Source: an uncultured Litoreibacter sp.
GTDB taxonomy: Bacteria > Pseudomonadota > Alphaproteobacteria > Rhodobacterales > Rhodobacteraceae
DNA: 64,000 bases
Reading direction: 5' to 3'
Assembly (NCBI GenBank): GCA_947501685.1
Contig: CANMWQ010000006.1
Span: 175,774-239,773 of the forward strand
The translations under genes and the position numbers were made by a program. Shown one piece after another: positions 51,509 through 59,912 of the stretch. Below the pieces are notes generated by a model that saw only the letters and a program-made list of their open reading frames with translations, searched no databases and was not told where the DNA came from. Position 1 is the first letter of the stretch. Every line of letters begins with the position of its first letter.

Positions 51509-52099
51509 TCAGAGAAACCTATGCAAAGCTTTCGGGGCCATAATACGCAAGGCATTGTCGCGCAACGCGGTGTGCCGCCACAAGTGGAAGAGGGCGTGAA
51601 ACACCACCAAAATGGCCAGCGCGTAGAACCGGTACGTGTGCAGATGTCCGACCACATCATTGGCCTTTGGTAGACCCAGTGGAGGGGCCACGGGCAGGAC
51701 GCCTCCGGCCCATAGCATGACAGATGATGTTAGCCCCAAAGCGAAGCCTCCGAAGGCCACGAGGAACAGCCCCCAGACCAACGTATGGTGCATGATGGCA
51801 TGGACCCGGCGCGCCCAAAGGGGCAGTTTTGGGCCGGGGCGGCTGGCAAGCCCTTTGCGCAGATACATGCCCGTCCAGATCAGGGCGAGGGTGACGAACA
51901 CAAGGCCCATCACCGAATGAAACTGGAAGATCACCGGGCCCATACGCCGCAGCGCGTCCGGGTCGGCGAAGATGAACCAGATGAAAAATGGGATGATCCC
52001 CCAATGCAGTCCTTTCAGCGCCACCCGCCTGTTGGGCAGGCGCGCGGCTAGGGCGGACCGTAGCCCGCCCTTGTCTGATATGAAAGGTCCCTCAGGCAC
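51509..52099 (-). CDS. Cytochrome b561/b6-domain membrane protein
   Basis: 196 residues from a GTG at 52099 or 171 residues from the GTG at 52024; the correct start is not clear. Four to five hydrophobic helices with His in G-L-H-W-G, F-Q-F-H-S-V, H-A-I-M-H-H and V-G-H-L-H, a cytochrome b-type heme arrangement. The pattern resembles small Ni/Fe-hydrogenase- or b561-like cytochromes that take electrons at the membrane. It lies in the SPFH-TelA cluster, overlapping the SPFH stop. No quinone site can be read. Confidence 0.72.
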   Translation of the reverse strand: MPEGPFISDKGGLRSALAARLPNRRVALKGLHWGIIPFFIWFIFADPDALRRMGPVIFQFHSVMGLVFVTLALIWTGMYLRKGLASRPGPKLPLWARRVHAIMHHTLVWGLFLVAFGGFALGLTSSVMLWAGGVLPVAPPLGLPKANDVVGHLHTYRFYALAILVVFHALFHLWRHTALRDNALRIMAPKALHRFL

Positions 52100-53207
52100 C
52101 CGGCGGGGGAGGCGGCAGGATGGTGAAAAGCTGGGCCAGCTCCATGACCTCACCCGCTTCTTTCCAGCCGTCCTGACCGGCGGTCCAGACATGCGTGCTA
52201 CGCTTCAGGCTGCCCTCGGCGGCCATGCGGCCCAATGCGGCTTTGGAGAACGGCCCGGTGGTCTTGCCGTCTTCGGCAAGGTGCCAGACATGCTCCACGG
52301 GCGGTGGAGGGGGCGGGGTTGGCACCGACCCCCAAGGCCCGGAGTTTTGCTGCATCTGGCCCGCCATTTGCGTGGCCATCGCCATGCCCATGCCTGCACC
52401 GAGGCCAGCCCCCATCCCGCCGCCGCCATCAGGATTGCGCGCGGCAGAGGTCATCGCCTCGGCGGCTGAGTATTGCGTGAATTTGCCCAGATCCCCGGCC
52501 ATTCCCATCGAGGTGCGCTTGTCCAACGCTTCTTCCACTGCGGGCGGTAGAGATATGTTTTCAATGTAGAATTCCGGGATGCTGAGACCGTATTCGGCCA
52601 CGATGGGCGAGATGGCCGACGCGATCAGCTTGCCCAGATCGGCCGTGTTTGCTGCCATATCCAGCGCAGGGATGCCTGAGGAGGCCACCACGCGGCTGAA
52701 CTCCTGCACGATCACGTTGCGGATCTGGTAGCTGATCTCGTCCATGGTGAACTCGCCGTCAGTGCCGACGATCTCGCGCAGGAATTTGGCGGGGTCGGAC
52801 ACGCGGGTGGAGTAGGTGCCGAACGACCGCAAACGCAACGGCCCGAACTCCGGATCGCGCAGCATGATCGGGTTCTTGGTGCCCCATTTCAGGTCGTTGA
52901 ACCGCGTCGTGTTGACGAAATAGATCTCGGACTTGAACGGGCTTTTGAAACCGTGATCCCAATGGTTCAGCGTGGTCAGGATCGGCATGTTGTTGGTCTC
53001 GAGCATATAGAGCCCCGGTGTGAACACATCGGCCAGCTGGCCCTCATGCACAAACACCGCCGCCTGTCCCTCGCGCACGGTCAGCTTGGCGCCGTATTTG
53101 ATGGCATGGCCCTCGCGGTCAAAGCGCCAGACCATGGTGTCGCGGGTGTCGTCGGTCCAGTGAATGACGTCGATGAATTCACCGGTGAGAAAATCAAGAA
53201 TGCCCAT
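52092..53207 (-). CDS. SPFH-domain protein with C-terminal GYF-like domain
   Basis: 371 residues. SPFH/prohibitin-like domain over about 25-235 (G-Q-A-A-V-F-V-H-E-G-Q, Y-F-V-N-T-T-R, R-S-F-G-T-Y-S), a Gly/Met/Ala-rich low-complexity linker (255-290), a poly-Pro stretch and a GYF_2-like end (V-W-H-L-A-E-D-G-K-T-T-G-P-F, about 308-360). Cytoplasmic, without signal. SPFH proteins make membrane-associated rings; the same architecture occurs next to TelA and zinc-ribbon genes. Confidence 0.86.
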   Translation of the reverse strand: MGILDFLTGEFIDVIHWTDDTRDTMVWRFDREGHAIKYGAKLTVREGQAAVFVHEGQLADVFTPGLYMLETNNMPILTTLNHWDHGFKSPFKSEIYFVNTTRFNDLKWGTKNPIMLRDPEFGPLRLRSFGTYSTRVSDPAKFLREIVGTDGEFTMDEISYQIRNVIVQEFSRVVASSGIPALDMAANTADLGKLIASAISPIVAEYGLSIPEFYIENISLPPAVEEALDKRTSMGMAGDLGKFTQYSAAEAMTSAARNPDGGGGMGAGLGAGMGMAMATQMAGQMQQNSGPWGSVPTPPPPPPVEHVWHLAEDGKTTGPFSKAALGRMAAEGSLKRSTHVWTAGQDGWKEAGEVMELAQLFTILPPPPPGA

Positions 53208-53234
53208 AGGGTCCTCGCTTCAGGAAGTGGAATG

Positions 53235-54188
53235 TTAACTTTCGCCGCCAAGCAGGTCGGTGGCAATGGTCTCGACAATCGGGCGCGCCTCAGCGGGGCC
53301 GGTGCCGAGCGGCAGGCGGGGGTCGTAGAGAATTTCAAGCAGCCGCTCGTCATGGGTGGTCAGCAGGGCAAACTCGTCGTCATCGTTGAAAATCGAGGGC
53401 CGCGCGGCGGGGCTGTCATTGCTCAGGCCCAGCCCTTGGGCGACCTCTTCATGGATGCAGGCCTCGCTCAGCAGCGGCGGCAGTTCGGTGCGCAGGATTG
53501 CCACGGCGGTGCTGATCTCATGCGGGGCGCTGGCGTCAAAGAAGGTGTAGATCGCGCAATATTGCGGGCGGGGCAGGCGGGTGAGGTCGCGGGCCACATT
53601 GGAGGTCAGCCCCGGCACCAGCGCTTGCAGGCGCGGCGCGAAACCCTCCAGCTCGTCCACATCCAGCACGGCCACATGGAAATTCGCGGCGCTTCCCTCA
53701 GGGGCCAAACTCATCCGCTGCCCGGTGATCCGCGACAGCCTGCGGATGTATTTCTCCAGCGCGCCTTGCAGGGGCTCGGCTTGCTCTGGGAGGACCGAAT
53801 TGCCGAATTCCAGCCGCATGGAGATCGGCTTGGCCCAGCGCCGGATACGGCTTTCATTGCCCGATTGCTGGGCGCGCAGCCCGTCGATCGTGTATTCCTC
53901 AAAGGCCGCGATCTGGACGAAGTTGTCGACCAGATTGCGTTTGGCAAAGGGCGTGTCCGGCCCGCCCCCGTCTTTGCGCAACAACCCTTGCGCCACCAAT
54001 TGCCGCTGGACGGTCGCATAATAGGACGAGAGAGCCTCGCTGCGGGCGGAAGGCACCACCGGCAGCACCTCAGGTGCTGCGACAGGTCCGCGCGGCTCGG
54101 GGCGGGGGCTGGTGGGCACCAGATCGCAGGCGCTCAACAGCGCAGCGCCCAAAGCCAACACGGCCAGCGGAGATCGCAGCCCCCTCAC
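53235..54188 (-). CDS. DUF2927 lipoprotein
   Basis: 317 residues. Signal peptide with lipobox L-L-S-A-C21-D, then a periplasmic domain of about 240 residues with I-H-E-E-V-A-Q-G-L-G-L-S-N-D-S, the DUF2927 signature that looks like a metalloprotease H-E-x-x-Q motif. It could be a zinc-dependent peptidase-like protein of the envelope. Ends 27 bp before the SPFH gene and begins 2 bp after telA on the same strand. Confidence 0.83.
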   Translation of the reverse strand: MRGLRSPLAVLALGAALLSACDLVPTSPRPEPRGPVAAPEVLPVVPSARSEALSSYYATVQRQLVAQGLLRKDGGGPDTPFAKRNLVDNFVQIAAFEEYTIDGLRAQQSGNESRIRRWAKPISMRLEFGNSVLPEQAEPLQGALEKYIRRLSRITGQRMSLAPEGSAANFHVAVLDVDELEGFAPRLQALVPGLTSNVARDLTRLPRPQYCAIYTFFDASAPHEISTAVAILRTELPPLLSEACIHEEVAQGLGLSNDSPAARPSIFNDDDEFALLTTHDERLLEILYDPRLPLGTGPAEARPIVETIATDLLGGES

Positions 54189-54190
54189 GC

Positions 54191-55348
54191 TCAGGCCGGG
54201 CTACGCGCGCTTGCGGAGGCCAGCGTGTCGCGCAGCTCGTTCTCCATCTGCTCCAGCTTGGCCTCGGCCTCGGCCCGCTTGCGCTTGCCTTCATCGGCGA
54301 TTTGCAGGCTTTCATTGATCGTCGTGACCAGCGCATCATTGGCTTGCTGCACGGCCTCGATGTCGAACACGCCGCGTTCCATTTCCTCGCGGATTGCTTT
54401 GTTGGCGGTGCGCAGGTTGTCGGCATTGGCCTTCAGCAGCTCGTTGGTCAGGTCATTGGCGTCGCGCACGGCCTCCGCCGCCTCAGACGAGCGTTGAATG
54501 GTCAGCGCCTGGGCCAACTGGGTTTCCCAAAGCGGCACGGTGTTGACCAAGGTGGAGTTGATTTTGGTCACCAGTGACTTGTCATTTTCCTGCACCAGCC
54601 GGATCGAGGGCAGCGATTGCATCGTCACCTGTCGCGTCAGCTTCATATCATGCACCCGGCGTTCCAGATCATCGCGCGCGGCGCGCAGATCGCGCAGCTC
54701 TTGCGCTTTCATCACCTGGGCATCTTCTGGTGCTGCGGCCACCTCGGCCTCCTTGGCGGGGATGTCCTGCGCGTCCAGCTCGGCAATCTTGGCCTCACCT
54801 GCGGTGATGTACAGCGCCAGCTCGCTGTAGAAATCGAGGGTGCGCTCATAGAGAATATCCAGCGATTTGATATCCTTGAACAGCACATGCTCATGGCCCA
54901 GCAGGTCGTCGGTGATCTTGTCGATCTGGCCCTGCACATCCTCGAATTTCGCCATGAACATAGCGGCAGGCTTGGCGCGGCCGATCAGCTTTTCCCACCA
55001 GCTGCGTTTGCGGTTCGGGTTCAGCTCCTTGACGGAGAAGCCGCGGATGGTCGACACGATATCGCGCAGCGACGCCCCGGCGGGCCCCACATCCTTGTTT
55101 TTGACGTCTTGCAACATCGACTGGCTGATCTCTTGCAGACCCGCCTGCGCGCTGGAACCAAAAGCCACGATGGACCCCGTATCTGACATGTCGATCTCGT
55201 CCATCCGCTTGCGGATCTCGGAGGCCACGGGGGGTGCGGCCTGCTCAAGCGTGACCAGATCGGCCTCCGGCTCGGGCAGCACCACGGCGGTGACCTCGTC
55301 TAGCAATGCGGTCGAGGCCTGCGCCTTTTCGCGAACGGTCTGGGTCAT
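54191..55348 (-). CDS. TelA/KlaA-family toxic anion resistance protein
   Basis: 385 residues, mostly helical. TelA features include D-T-G-S-I-V-A-F-G-S-S-A-Q near residue 60, F-M-A-K-F-E-D-V-Q-G-Q-I and the C-terminal N-T-V-P-L-W-E-T-Q-L-A-Q-A-L-T. TelA proteins are linked to tellurite and other toxic anion or envelope stress and pair with XpaC. The start overlaps the xpaC stop by 4 bp. Cytoplasmic. Confidence 0.9.
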   Translation of the reverse strand: MTQTVREKAQASTALLDEVTAVVLPEPEADLVTLEQAAPPVASEIRKRMDEIDMSDTGSIVAFGSSAQAGLQEISQSMLQDVKNKDVGPAGASLRDIVSTIRGFSVKELNPNRKRSWWEKLIGRAKPAAMFMAKFEDVQGQIDKITDDLLGHEHVLFKDIKSLDILYERTLDFYSELALYITAGEAKIAELDAQDIPAKEAEVAAAPEDAQVMKAQELRDLRAARDDLERRVHDMKLTRQVTMQSLPSIRLVQENDKSLVTKINSTLVNTVPLWETQLAQALTIQRSSEAAEAVRDANDLTNELLKANADNLRTANKAIREEMERGVFDIEAVQQANDALVTTINESLQIADEGKRKRAEAEAKLEQMENELRDTLASASARSPA

Positions 55349-56262
55349 GTCTTGTCCTCCAACGAGTTCTGTAACGGATCTTGTAGCGGCAAGGGTTCGC
55401 GCGCGCGGATGCCTTCACGCTGCAAGCGGTCAGACAGAACCTCTATCTCGATGCTCAGCGCGTCTTGGTTATTGGTCAACAGCTTCTGGGTTTTCGCGGT
55501 GAAATTTGCCTCAAGATCGTCCAGCAATGTCATGTATTTGCCTTTGGCCTCGGCGTTATCAGTCCGCCGGGTCAGGTCCACATATTGCTTGGTCGCGTCA
55601 CGCGCGCCTTGGAGGTAGACGCCCAGATAACGCCGCGCGCCGCGCAGGTCGCGAGGGTCATTTTCCACCGTGCGAAACATCTCGCGGGCGGTGGTGCGAA
55701 ACGCCTCGATGCGGGCGATCAGCACCCGGTCGCGGGTCTCTGTGGCCAGATCGGCCATGTTTTTCAGGTGCTTTTCGGCCTCATCCACCGCTTTGGCGAC
55801 GCGCTGGTTCTGGAAATCGTCCACGCCTTCGGCCACTTTGTTTTTCATCGGGTCCAGCCCAAAGGCGGTTAGGTGCAACCCGCCTGCGATGATCCCGTAA
55901 AGCACGCCGTTAAACAGCCCGCCATCGACCGTGGCCAAAGCGACCCCCAGGCCTGTCAGTACTGCACCGAAAAGTTTGCGCGGAATCGCGGGGCGGCGCG
56001 AGATCGTGCGGGCTTCATAGGCGTCCTGCGCCTCCAGCCCCTCGCGGGTCAGCCAAGCGGCCAGTGCGATCAGCGCAAACGCCCCCAAATGGGAGGCCAG
56101 CTCCACCGGCCCGCCGCCAAAGGCGGTAAACAGCAGCGGTAGACCTGCGACCCCCAGCCAGATGACCCGCGCCCGTCCGCGTTGCGGCTTGGCATGGCGC
56201 AGCTGCCCCGTTTTGGCGGGGCCCGCGCCGGGGCTGTGCTCTCCACCGTAGCGTTGGGCCAT
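55345..56262 (-). CDS. XpaC-family (5-bromo-4-chloroindolyl phosphate hydrolysis) membrane protein
   Basis: 305 residues. A basic N terminus, two to three helices (about 35-130: L-P-L-L-F-T-A-F-G-G, L-G-A-F-A-L-I-A-L-A, G-V-L-Y-G-I-I-A-G-G) and a long soluble helical C terminus. XpaC and TelA are a frequent pair in operons with SPFH and TerC proteins. Role uncertain; it is not itself likely a hydrolase. Immediately preceded by a 26-codon ORF. Confidence 0.85.
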   Translation of the reverse strand: MAQRYGGEHSPGAGPAKTGQLRHAKPQRGRARVIWLGVAGLPLLFTAFGGGPVELASHLGAFALIALAAWLTREGLEAQDAYEARTISRRPAIPRKLFGAVLTGLGVALATVDGGLFNGVLYGIIAGGLHLTAFGLDPMKNKVAEGVDDFQNQRVAKAVDEAEKHLKNMADLATETRDRVLIARIEAFRTTAREMFRTVENDPRDLRGARRYLGVYLQGARDATKQYVDLTRRTDNAEAKGKYMTLLDDLEANFTAKTQKLLTNNQDALSIEIEVLSDRLQREGIRAREPLPLQDPLQNSLEDKT

Positions 56263-56263
56263 C

Positions 56264-56344
56264 TCACACGGCTCCGACGGAGACGAGGGCGACCAGCACC
56301 AGTAACATGGCGTAGGCGATTTTCTGAATGGCTCCGAATGACAT
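56264..56344 (-). CDS. 26-aa membrane microprotein upstream of xpaC
   Basis: ATG at 56344, TGA one base before the xpaC ATG, with GAGGACGGGAC upstream. The peptide M-S-F-G-A-I-Q-K-I-A-Y-A-M-L-L-V-L-V-A-L is essentially one transmembrane span. It is short enough to be chance, but the abutting stop/start pair supports translation and coupling to xpaC. No homologue could be checked. Confidence 0.5.
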   Translation of the reverse strand: MSFGAIQKIAYAMLLVLVALVSVGAV

Positions 56345-56419
56345 GGGCGTCCCGTCCTCAGCGAGTGGTGCCTCCAGATATAGGCAGTGGAGGCGGCAGT
56401 TACCAGAAACTCGGCGCGA

Positions 56420-57265
56420 CTAGTGCGTTTTCGGCGTCTGAGTGGCGGCGCGCTCGGCTTCCAGCTTACGGGCGTAGCCCGACTGGATGATCTCCACGGC
56501 GAACAGCACGATGACCGAGAAATAGAAGGTCGTCTTGGACATCGGGATCAGCGGGTAGCCGAAAATCATGATCGCAAGGCTGTCATCATGCGCGGCATGG
56601 CTGGCCGCAACCCCGGCCTCGCCCAAAAGCACCACGCCCACGATCAGCAAGATGAACAGGCCCAAAACCTCATACATGCGGTTCTTTTGCAAAAACGCCG
56701 TCACGCCGTCCGCCAGCAGCAGCATGGCCAGACCGGAGATCAGAATAGCGGCGGCAAGGATCGGGAAGACTTCGGTGATCGCAATGGCTGAGAGCACTGA
56801 GTCGAAGGAGAAAATCAGGTTCATGAACACGATCAGCATGACCACTTTGGCGGCGGACTTGCCTGATTTTGCTTCAACGTCATGGCCAAGATGCTGCACC
56901 GACAAAAGGTGGCCGATCTCCTTGAAAGCCGTGTACATGATGAAAATACCGCCGAAGATGAATACACAGGTCGCGAAATTTACGCCGCCGGTCAGGATGC
57001 CTTCCCAATTGAAGACGAAGAAGGGCTCCGTCAAAGTGCCGAGCAGGCTTACCATGACAAAGAGCAAAATGACCCGCAGCGCCACGGCGATGATGATGCC
57101 CCAAAAGCGCACCGCTTTTTGCTGGGCGACGGGCGCGCGTTGGCTTTCAATAGAGATGTAGAGCAGGTTGTCGAACCCAAGCACGGCTTGCAAAAAGCAC
57201 AACATCAGCAGGTTGCCAAGGTTTTGCAGGGTGAAGAGATTTTCGAAATTCAGGAACTCAGCCAT
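56420..57265 (-). CDS. TerC-family membrane protein
   Basis: 281 residues with seven to nine helices. TerC signatures: L-G-F-D-N-L-L-Y-I-S-I (Asp in first part) and F-S-F-D-S-V-L-S-A-I in the second repeat. TerC proteins protect from tellurite and are now linked to metal (Mn2+) export during protein secretion. It lies 75 bp upstream of the microprotein-xpaC-telA series on the same strand, so it is probably the first gene of the module. Confidence 0.93.
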   Translation of the reverse strand: MAEFLNFENLFTLQNLGNLLMLCFLQAVLGFDNLLYISIESQRAPVAQQKAVRFWGIIIAVALRVILLFVMVSLLGTLTEPFFVFNWEGILTGGVNFATCVFIFGGIFIMYTAFKEIGHLLSVQHLGHDVEAKSGKSAAKVVMLIVFMNLIFSFDSVLSAIAITEVFPILAAAILISGLAMLLLADGVTAFLQKNRMYEVLGLFILLIVGVVLLGEAGVAASHAAHDDSLAIMIFGYPLIPMSKTTFYFSVIVLFAVEIIQSGYARKLEAERAATQTPKTH

Positions 57266-57341
57266 GGGGAAGGGCCTTTCGTCAGCATCGGTTTTGGTGG
57301 GTCATGCATACAGAACACGGCCGCGTCGGCAAGGGTTCCAA

Positions 57342-58217
57342 TTAGCGTTTGGGTCCCCTTGAGGCGCGGGGCTTGGCCTGTTGGCCGGTTCTGTTCTGCG
57401 CGGGTTTGTGGCCGCTGCGCTTTTGGGGAGGGCGTTTTTTGGGGCGCGGGGCGGCGTCCTCGGCGGCGATGCCAAGCTGGTCGCGCAGCACGCGGGCTTT
57501 GACCTCTTCGACCTCGCCTTGCTTGAGCTCATTGAGCCGAAACGGCCCGTAGCTGACCCTCAGCAGGCGGTTCACCTTGAGGCCGACCTCTTCCATGGCG
57601 CGGCGGATCTCGCGGTTTTTGCCCTCGCGCAGGCCCACCGTTAACCACGCATTCGCGCCTTGCTGGCGGTCGAGCGTGACCTCCATCGGCTGGAAGCGCT
57701 CGCCTTCTGAAGTGACACCTTTTCTCAATGGATCCAAGGTCTTGTCTTCCGGTCTTCCATTAACCCTAACCCGGTATTTGCGCAGCCATCCGGTGGAGGG
57801 CAGCTCAAGCTGGCGCTTGATACCGCCGTCATTGGTCAGCAACAAAAGCCCTTCCGAATTGATGTCCAGACGCCCGACGCTGACCACGCGGGGCAGGTCG
57901 GATGGCAGGGCGTCAAACACCGTGTCGCGGCCCTTTTCGTCGCGCTCCGTGGTGACCAGGCCCACGGGTTTGTTGTAGAGCCAGAGCCTTGGCCGCTCGG
58001 GCTCGGCGATTTGTTTTCCGTCGAATGTGATCACGTCTTTGGGCGTCACATTCAGCGCGGGGCTGGTGATGATCTTGCCGTTCACAGCGATGCGCCCGGC
58101 CTCGATCAAAGCCTCTGCGCCGCGCCGCGAAGCCACGCCGGAGCGGGCCAGAACCTTGGCGATGCGGTCGCCATCTGGTGTCTTCGATTGTGTCTCTGGG
58201 GGTGTTTTTTCAGCCAT
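57342..58217 (-). CDS. 23S rRNA pseudouridine synthase (RluB-like) with S4 domain
   Basis: 291 residues. N-terminal S4 domain ([10 protein letters not shown]), catalytic [14 protein letters not shown] with the nucleophilic Asp, and [10 protein letters not shown]. After residue 245 the C terminus is a disordered, very basic tail ([17 protein letters not shown]), which probably binds RNA. It converts a uridine of 23S rRNA to pseudouridine. Divergent from tadA. Confidence 0.93.
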   Translation of the reverse strand: MAEKTPPETQSKTPDGDRIAKVLARSGVASRRGAEALIEAGRIAVNGKIITSPALNVTPKDVITFDGKQIAEPERPRLWLYNKPVGLVTTERDEKGRDTVFDALPSDLPRVVSVGRLDINSEGLLLLTNDGGIKRQLELPSTGWLRKYRVRVNGRPEDKTLDPLRKGVTSEGERFQPMEVTLDRQQGANAWLTVGLREGKNREIRRAMEEVGLKVNRLLRVSYGPFRLNELKQGEVEEVKARVLRDQLGIAAEDAAPRPKKRPPQKRSGHKPAQNRTGQQAKPRASRGPKR

Positions 58218-58312
58218 CCCAGCGGTTTAGTCTGTTGCGCGGCCAAGGGAAAGCCCTTGCAAAGCCCCTGCAAAGCCTTGTGCGCAAGCCGTTGATATGA
58301 TTGATAAACCCT

Positions 58313-58768
58313 ATGGGCTTCACCTCACATATGGATCTGGCGCTGGATCAGGCAAAGAAGGCCGCCGCGCGGGGAGAGGTGCCTGTGGGCGCTGTGATCG
58401 TGTCGCCTCAGGGTGAGGTGATTGCGCAGGCGGGCAACCGGGTGATGGAGGATCGTGATCCTTCCGCCCATGCGGAGGTGCTGGCCATCCGGCAGGCTTG
58501 CGCTGCGCTCGGCTCGGAGCGGCTGACGGGCTGCGCGCTTTATGTGACGCTGGAGCCTTGTTCGATGTGTGCCAGCCTTATTTCACAGGCCCGGATTGCG
58601 CGGCTTTATTACGGGGCGAGTGATCCGAAATCCGGCGGCGTCGGGCAGGGCGCGCGGGTGTTTGAGCAGGCGCAGAGCCATCACAAGCCGGAGGTCTATG
58701 ACGGGATTTGCGAGGAAGAGGCCGCAGAATTATTGCGCGGTTTCTTCGCCGCCCGCCGCAAGGGCTGA
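58313..58768 (+). CDS. tadA: tRNA-specific adenosine deaminase
   Basis: 151 residues from ATG 58313 (ATG 58331 is an alternative; no strong RBS for either). Zinc and catalytic sites are H-A-E-V-L-A (His and Glu) and P-C-S-M-C (two Cys), as in TadA, which edits A34 to inosine in tRNA-Arg(ACG). V-G-A-V-I-V opening matches the family. It is a monocistronic gene divergent from the pseudouridine synthase. Confidence 0.93.
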   Translation: MGFTSHMDLALDQAKKAAARGEVPVGAVIVSPQGEVIAQAGNRVMEDRDPSAHAEVLAIRQACAALGSERLTGCALYVTLEPCSMCASLISQARIARLYYGASDPKSGGVGQGARVFEQAQSHHKPEVYDGICEEEAAELLRGFFAARRKG

Positions 58769-58866
58769 GCCGCCCGTTAACCCTAAATTCCGCATACACA
58801 ACCTGTACACAAAGCGTACACATCGCGTCGTGACAGAGGTCCCACGCCCCGAAAAGGTTAACGCGT

Positions 58867-58886
58867 GCAGCCACGGCGGTGGCTGC
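58867..58886 (+). terminator. Perfect 8-bp hairpin after tadA
   Basis: GCAGCCAC-GGCG-GTGGCTGC followed by GTTTCG, about 100 bp after the tadA stop. The T-run is short, so it may act as a terminator or as a 3'-end stabiliser. It also lies 28 bp upstream of the candidate -35 element of the next gene. Confidence 0.45.
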
Positions 58887-58913
58887 GTTTCGCCTTCCCC
58901 TGAGGAAAGTTCT

Positions 58914-58941
58914 TTGACTTGAGGCCATCTCGCTGTATGAC
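58914..58941 (+). promoter_or_regulatory. Candidate promoter of the leader ORF-DUF1127 unit
   Basis: TTGACT (58914-58919) and TATGAC (58936-58941) with a 16-bp spacer, 38 bp before the leader ATG. The -35 matches sigma-70; a heat-shock-type sigma is possible but not visible. Confidence 0.45.
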
Positions 58942-58978
58942 ACCGCCATTGCGACACGAAACACAAGGGAGGCGCATC

Positions 58979-59056
58979 ATGACTGAACATCGTTATCAAC
59001 TGCGTTGTCTCCTTACGGGCAAACCGTCCCGAGTGGTTTGGTTTACCCGGGGCTAG
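58979..59056 (+). CDS. 25-aa leader ORF with very strong RBS, upstream of the DUF1127 gene
   Basis: AAGGGAGGCGC 4-14 bases before the ATG is one of the best RBS in the window. The peptide (M-T-E-H-R-Y-Q-L-R-C-L-L-T-G-K then P-S-R-V-V-W-F-T-R-G) is basic, has one Cys and one Trp, and ends at TAG, 164 bp before the DUF1127 start. A candidate uORF or regulatory peptide; a short free peptide is also possible. No function known. Confidence 0.5.
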   Translation: MTEHRYQLRCLLTGKPSRVVWFTRG

Positions 59057-59220
59057 CCCCCAGACCCGTCGCAAATTCGGCCACCTATGGTCACCCCTTC
59101 CATCTCTATCCTAACCTGAAGACCGCTCCGGCTGTCGTGCATCCGCGCCCCAGATCCGTGACGTCTTCTTTAACCCAAACCCGGCTTGCCATTTCTCAGG
59201 CCGGTCAGAGGAGAAGACAG

Positions 59221-59508
59221 ATGAATGCTGTATCTTTGAAACCCGACAGTTCGGTTGCAGAAACCGTGGACAAGCTGATCGCAAGCCATGGCCTTTGGGC
59301 GGTGCTGCTGACAGTGGGCAAAAGGCTACTCAAACGGTCACGGCCCCCCGATACCGTGGCAGATCTCGCGGTGCGGGGTCTGCCTGAGCTGGACCTGATG
59401 GATGACCGGCTGCGGGCCGATATCGGGCTGGGCCCCAAGCCCGAGAAGGCCCCGCATGTGCTGCTGGGGATCGCGACCCATCGGCCCGCGCATTGGCCGT
59501 TTCCCTGA
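59221..59508 (+). CDS. DUF1127-like small protein
   Basis: 95 residues from the ATG at 59221 (GAGGAGAAGACAG upstream). The core [18 protein letters not shown] is like the L-x-D-x-x-L-x-D-I-G-L end of DUF1127 proteins, which bind RNA and alter transcript stability in Rhodobacter (CcaF1). Preceded by a leader ORF and a pyrimidine-rich 160-bp spacer with no clear fold, followed by a perfect 14-bp stem-loop. Confidence 0.6.
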   Translation: MNAVSLKPDSSVAETVDKLIASHGLWAVLLTVGKRLLKRSRPPDTVADLAVRGLPELDLMDDRLRADIGLGPKPEKAPHVLLGIATHRPAHWPFP

Positions 59509-59513
59509 GGGAC

Positions 59514-59547
59514 AGGCTGGGAGATCGTTCAGGCGATCTCCCAGCCT
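59514..59547 (+). terminator. 14-bp perfect stem-loop after the DUF1127 gene
   Basis: AGGCTGGGAGATCG-TTCAGG-CGATCTCCCAGCCT begins 5 bp after the stop codon. With only TT after the stem it is a weak intrinsic terminator, but the 14-bp perfect stem would strongly protect or process the 3' end, as do sRNA-type stem-loops downstream of DUF1127 genes in Rhodobacter. Confidence 0.65.
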
Positions 59548-59624
59548 TGGCGCAGGCCCAGCTAGTGCTTGAAGCGCCGCACAGGCAGGGGTATGTGGAA
59601 GCCGGATTTAGACGGAGCGCTTCC

Positions 59625-59912
59625 ATGTCGATTGATACCAAAACCGCAGGCCGCGTGGCCAAGCTGGCCCGCATCGCGGTGCCGGAGGGCGAGCTGCCGA
59701 AACTGGCCGACGAATTGAACGGTATTCTGGCCTTCATGGAGCAGCTCAACGAGGTGGATGTCGAGGGCGTCGAGCCGATGACCTCCGTGACGCCGCAGCG
59801 CCTGAAACGCCGCGAGGATGTGGTGACGGATGGCAATCAGCAAGAGGCCGTTTTGAAGAATGCGCCCGATGCGCGCGAAGGCTTTTTTGCCGTGCCGAAG
59901 GTGGTTGAATAA
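59625..59912 (+). CDS. gatC: Aspartyl/glutamyl-tRNA amidotransferase subunit C
   Basis: 95 residues from the ATG at 59625 (GGAG upstream). [20 protein letters not shown] and V-E-P-M-T-S-V are GatC signatures. With GatA and GatB it amidates misacylated Asp-tRNA(Asn)/Glu-tRNA(Gln). Its stop overlaps gatA as TAATG. Confidence 0.96.
   Translation: MSIDTKTAGRVAKLARIAVPEGELPKLADELNGILAFMEQLNEVDVEGVEPMTSVTPQRLKRREDVVTDGNQQEAVLKNAPDAREGFFAVPKVVE

Noticed and set aside
52953..54497. 514-codon plus-strand frame opposite the DUF2927 and SPFH genes
   Set aside because: Antisense shadow without motifs; the minus genes have lipobox, SPFH and operon overlaps.
59005..59508. Longer N terminus for the DUF1127-like protein (frame from 59005)
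   Set aside because: The extension overlaps the strong-RBS leader ORF in another frame and is Pro/Arg/Ser-rich. The ATG at 59221 has its own RBS.
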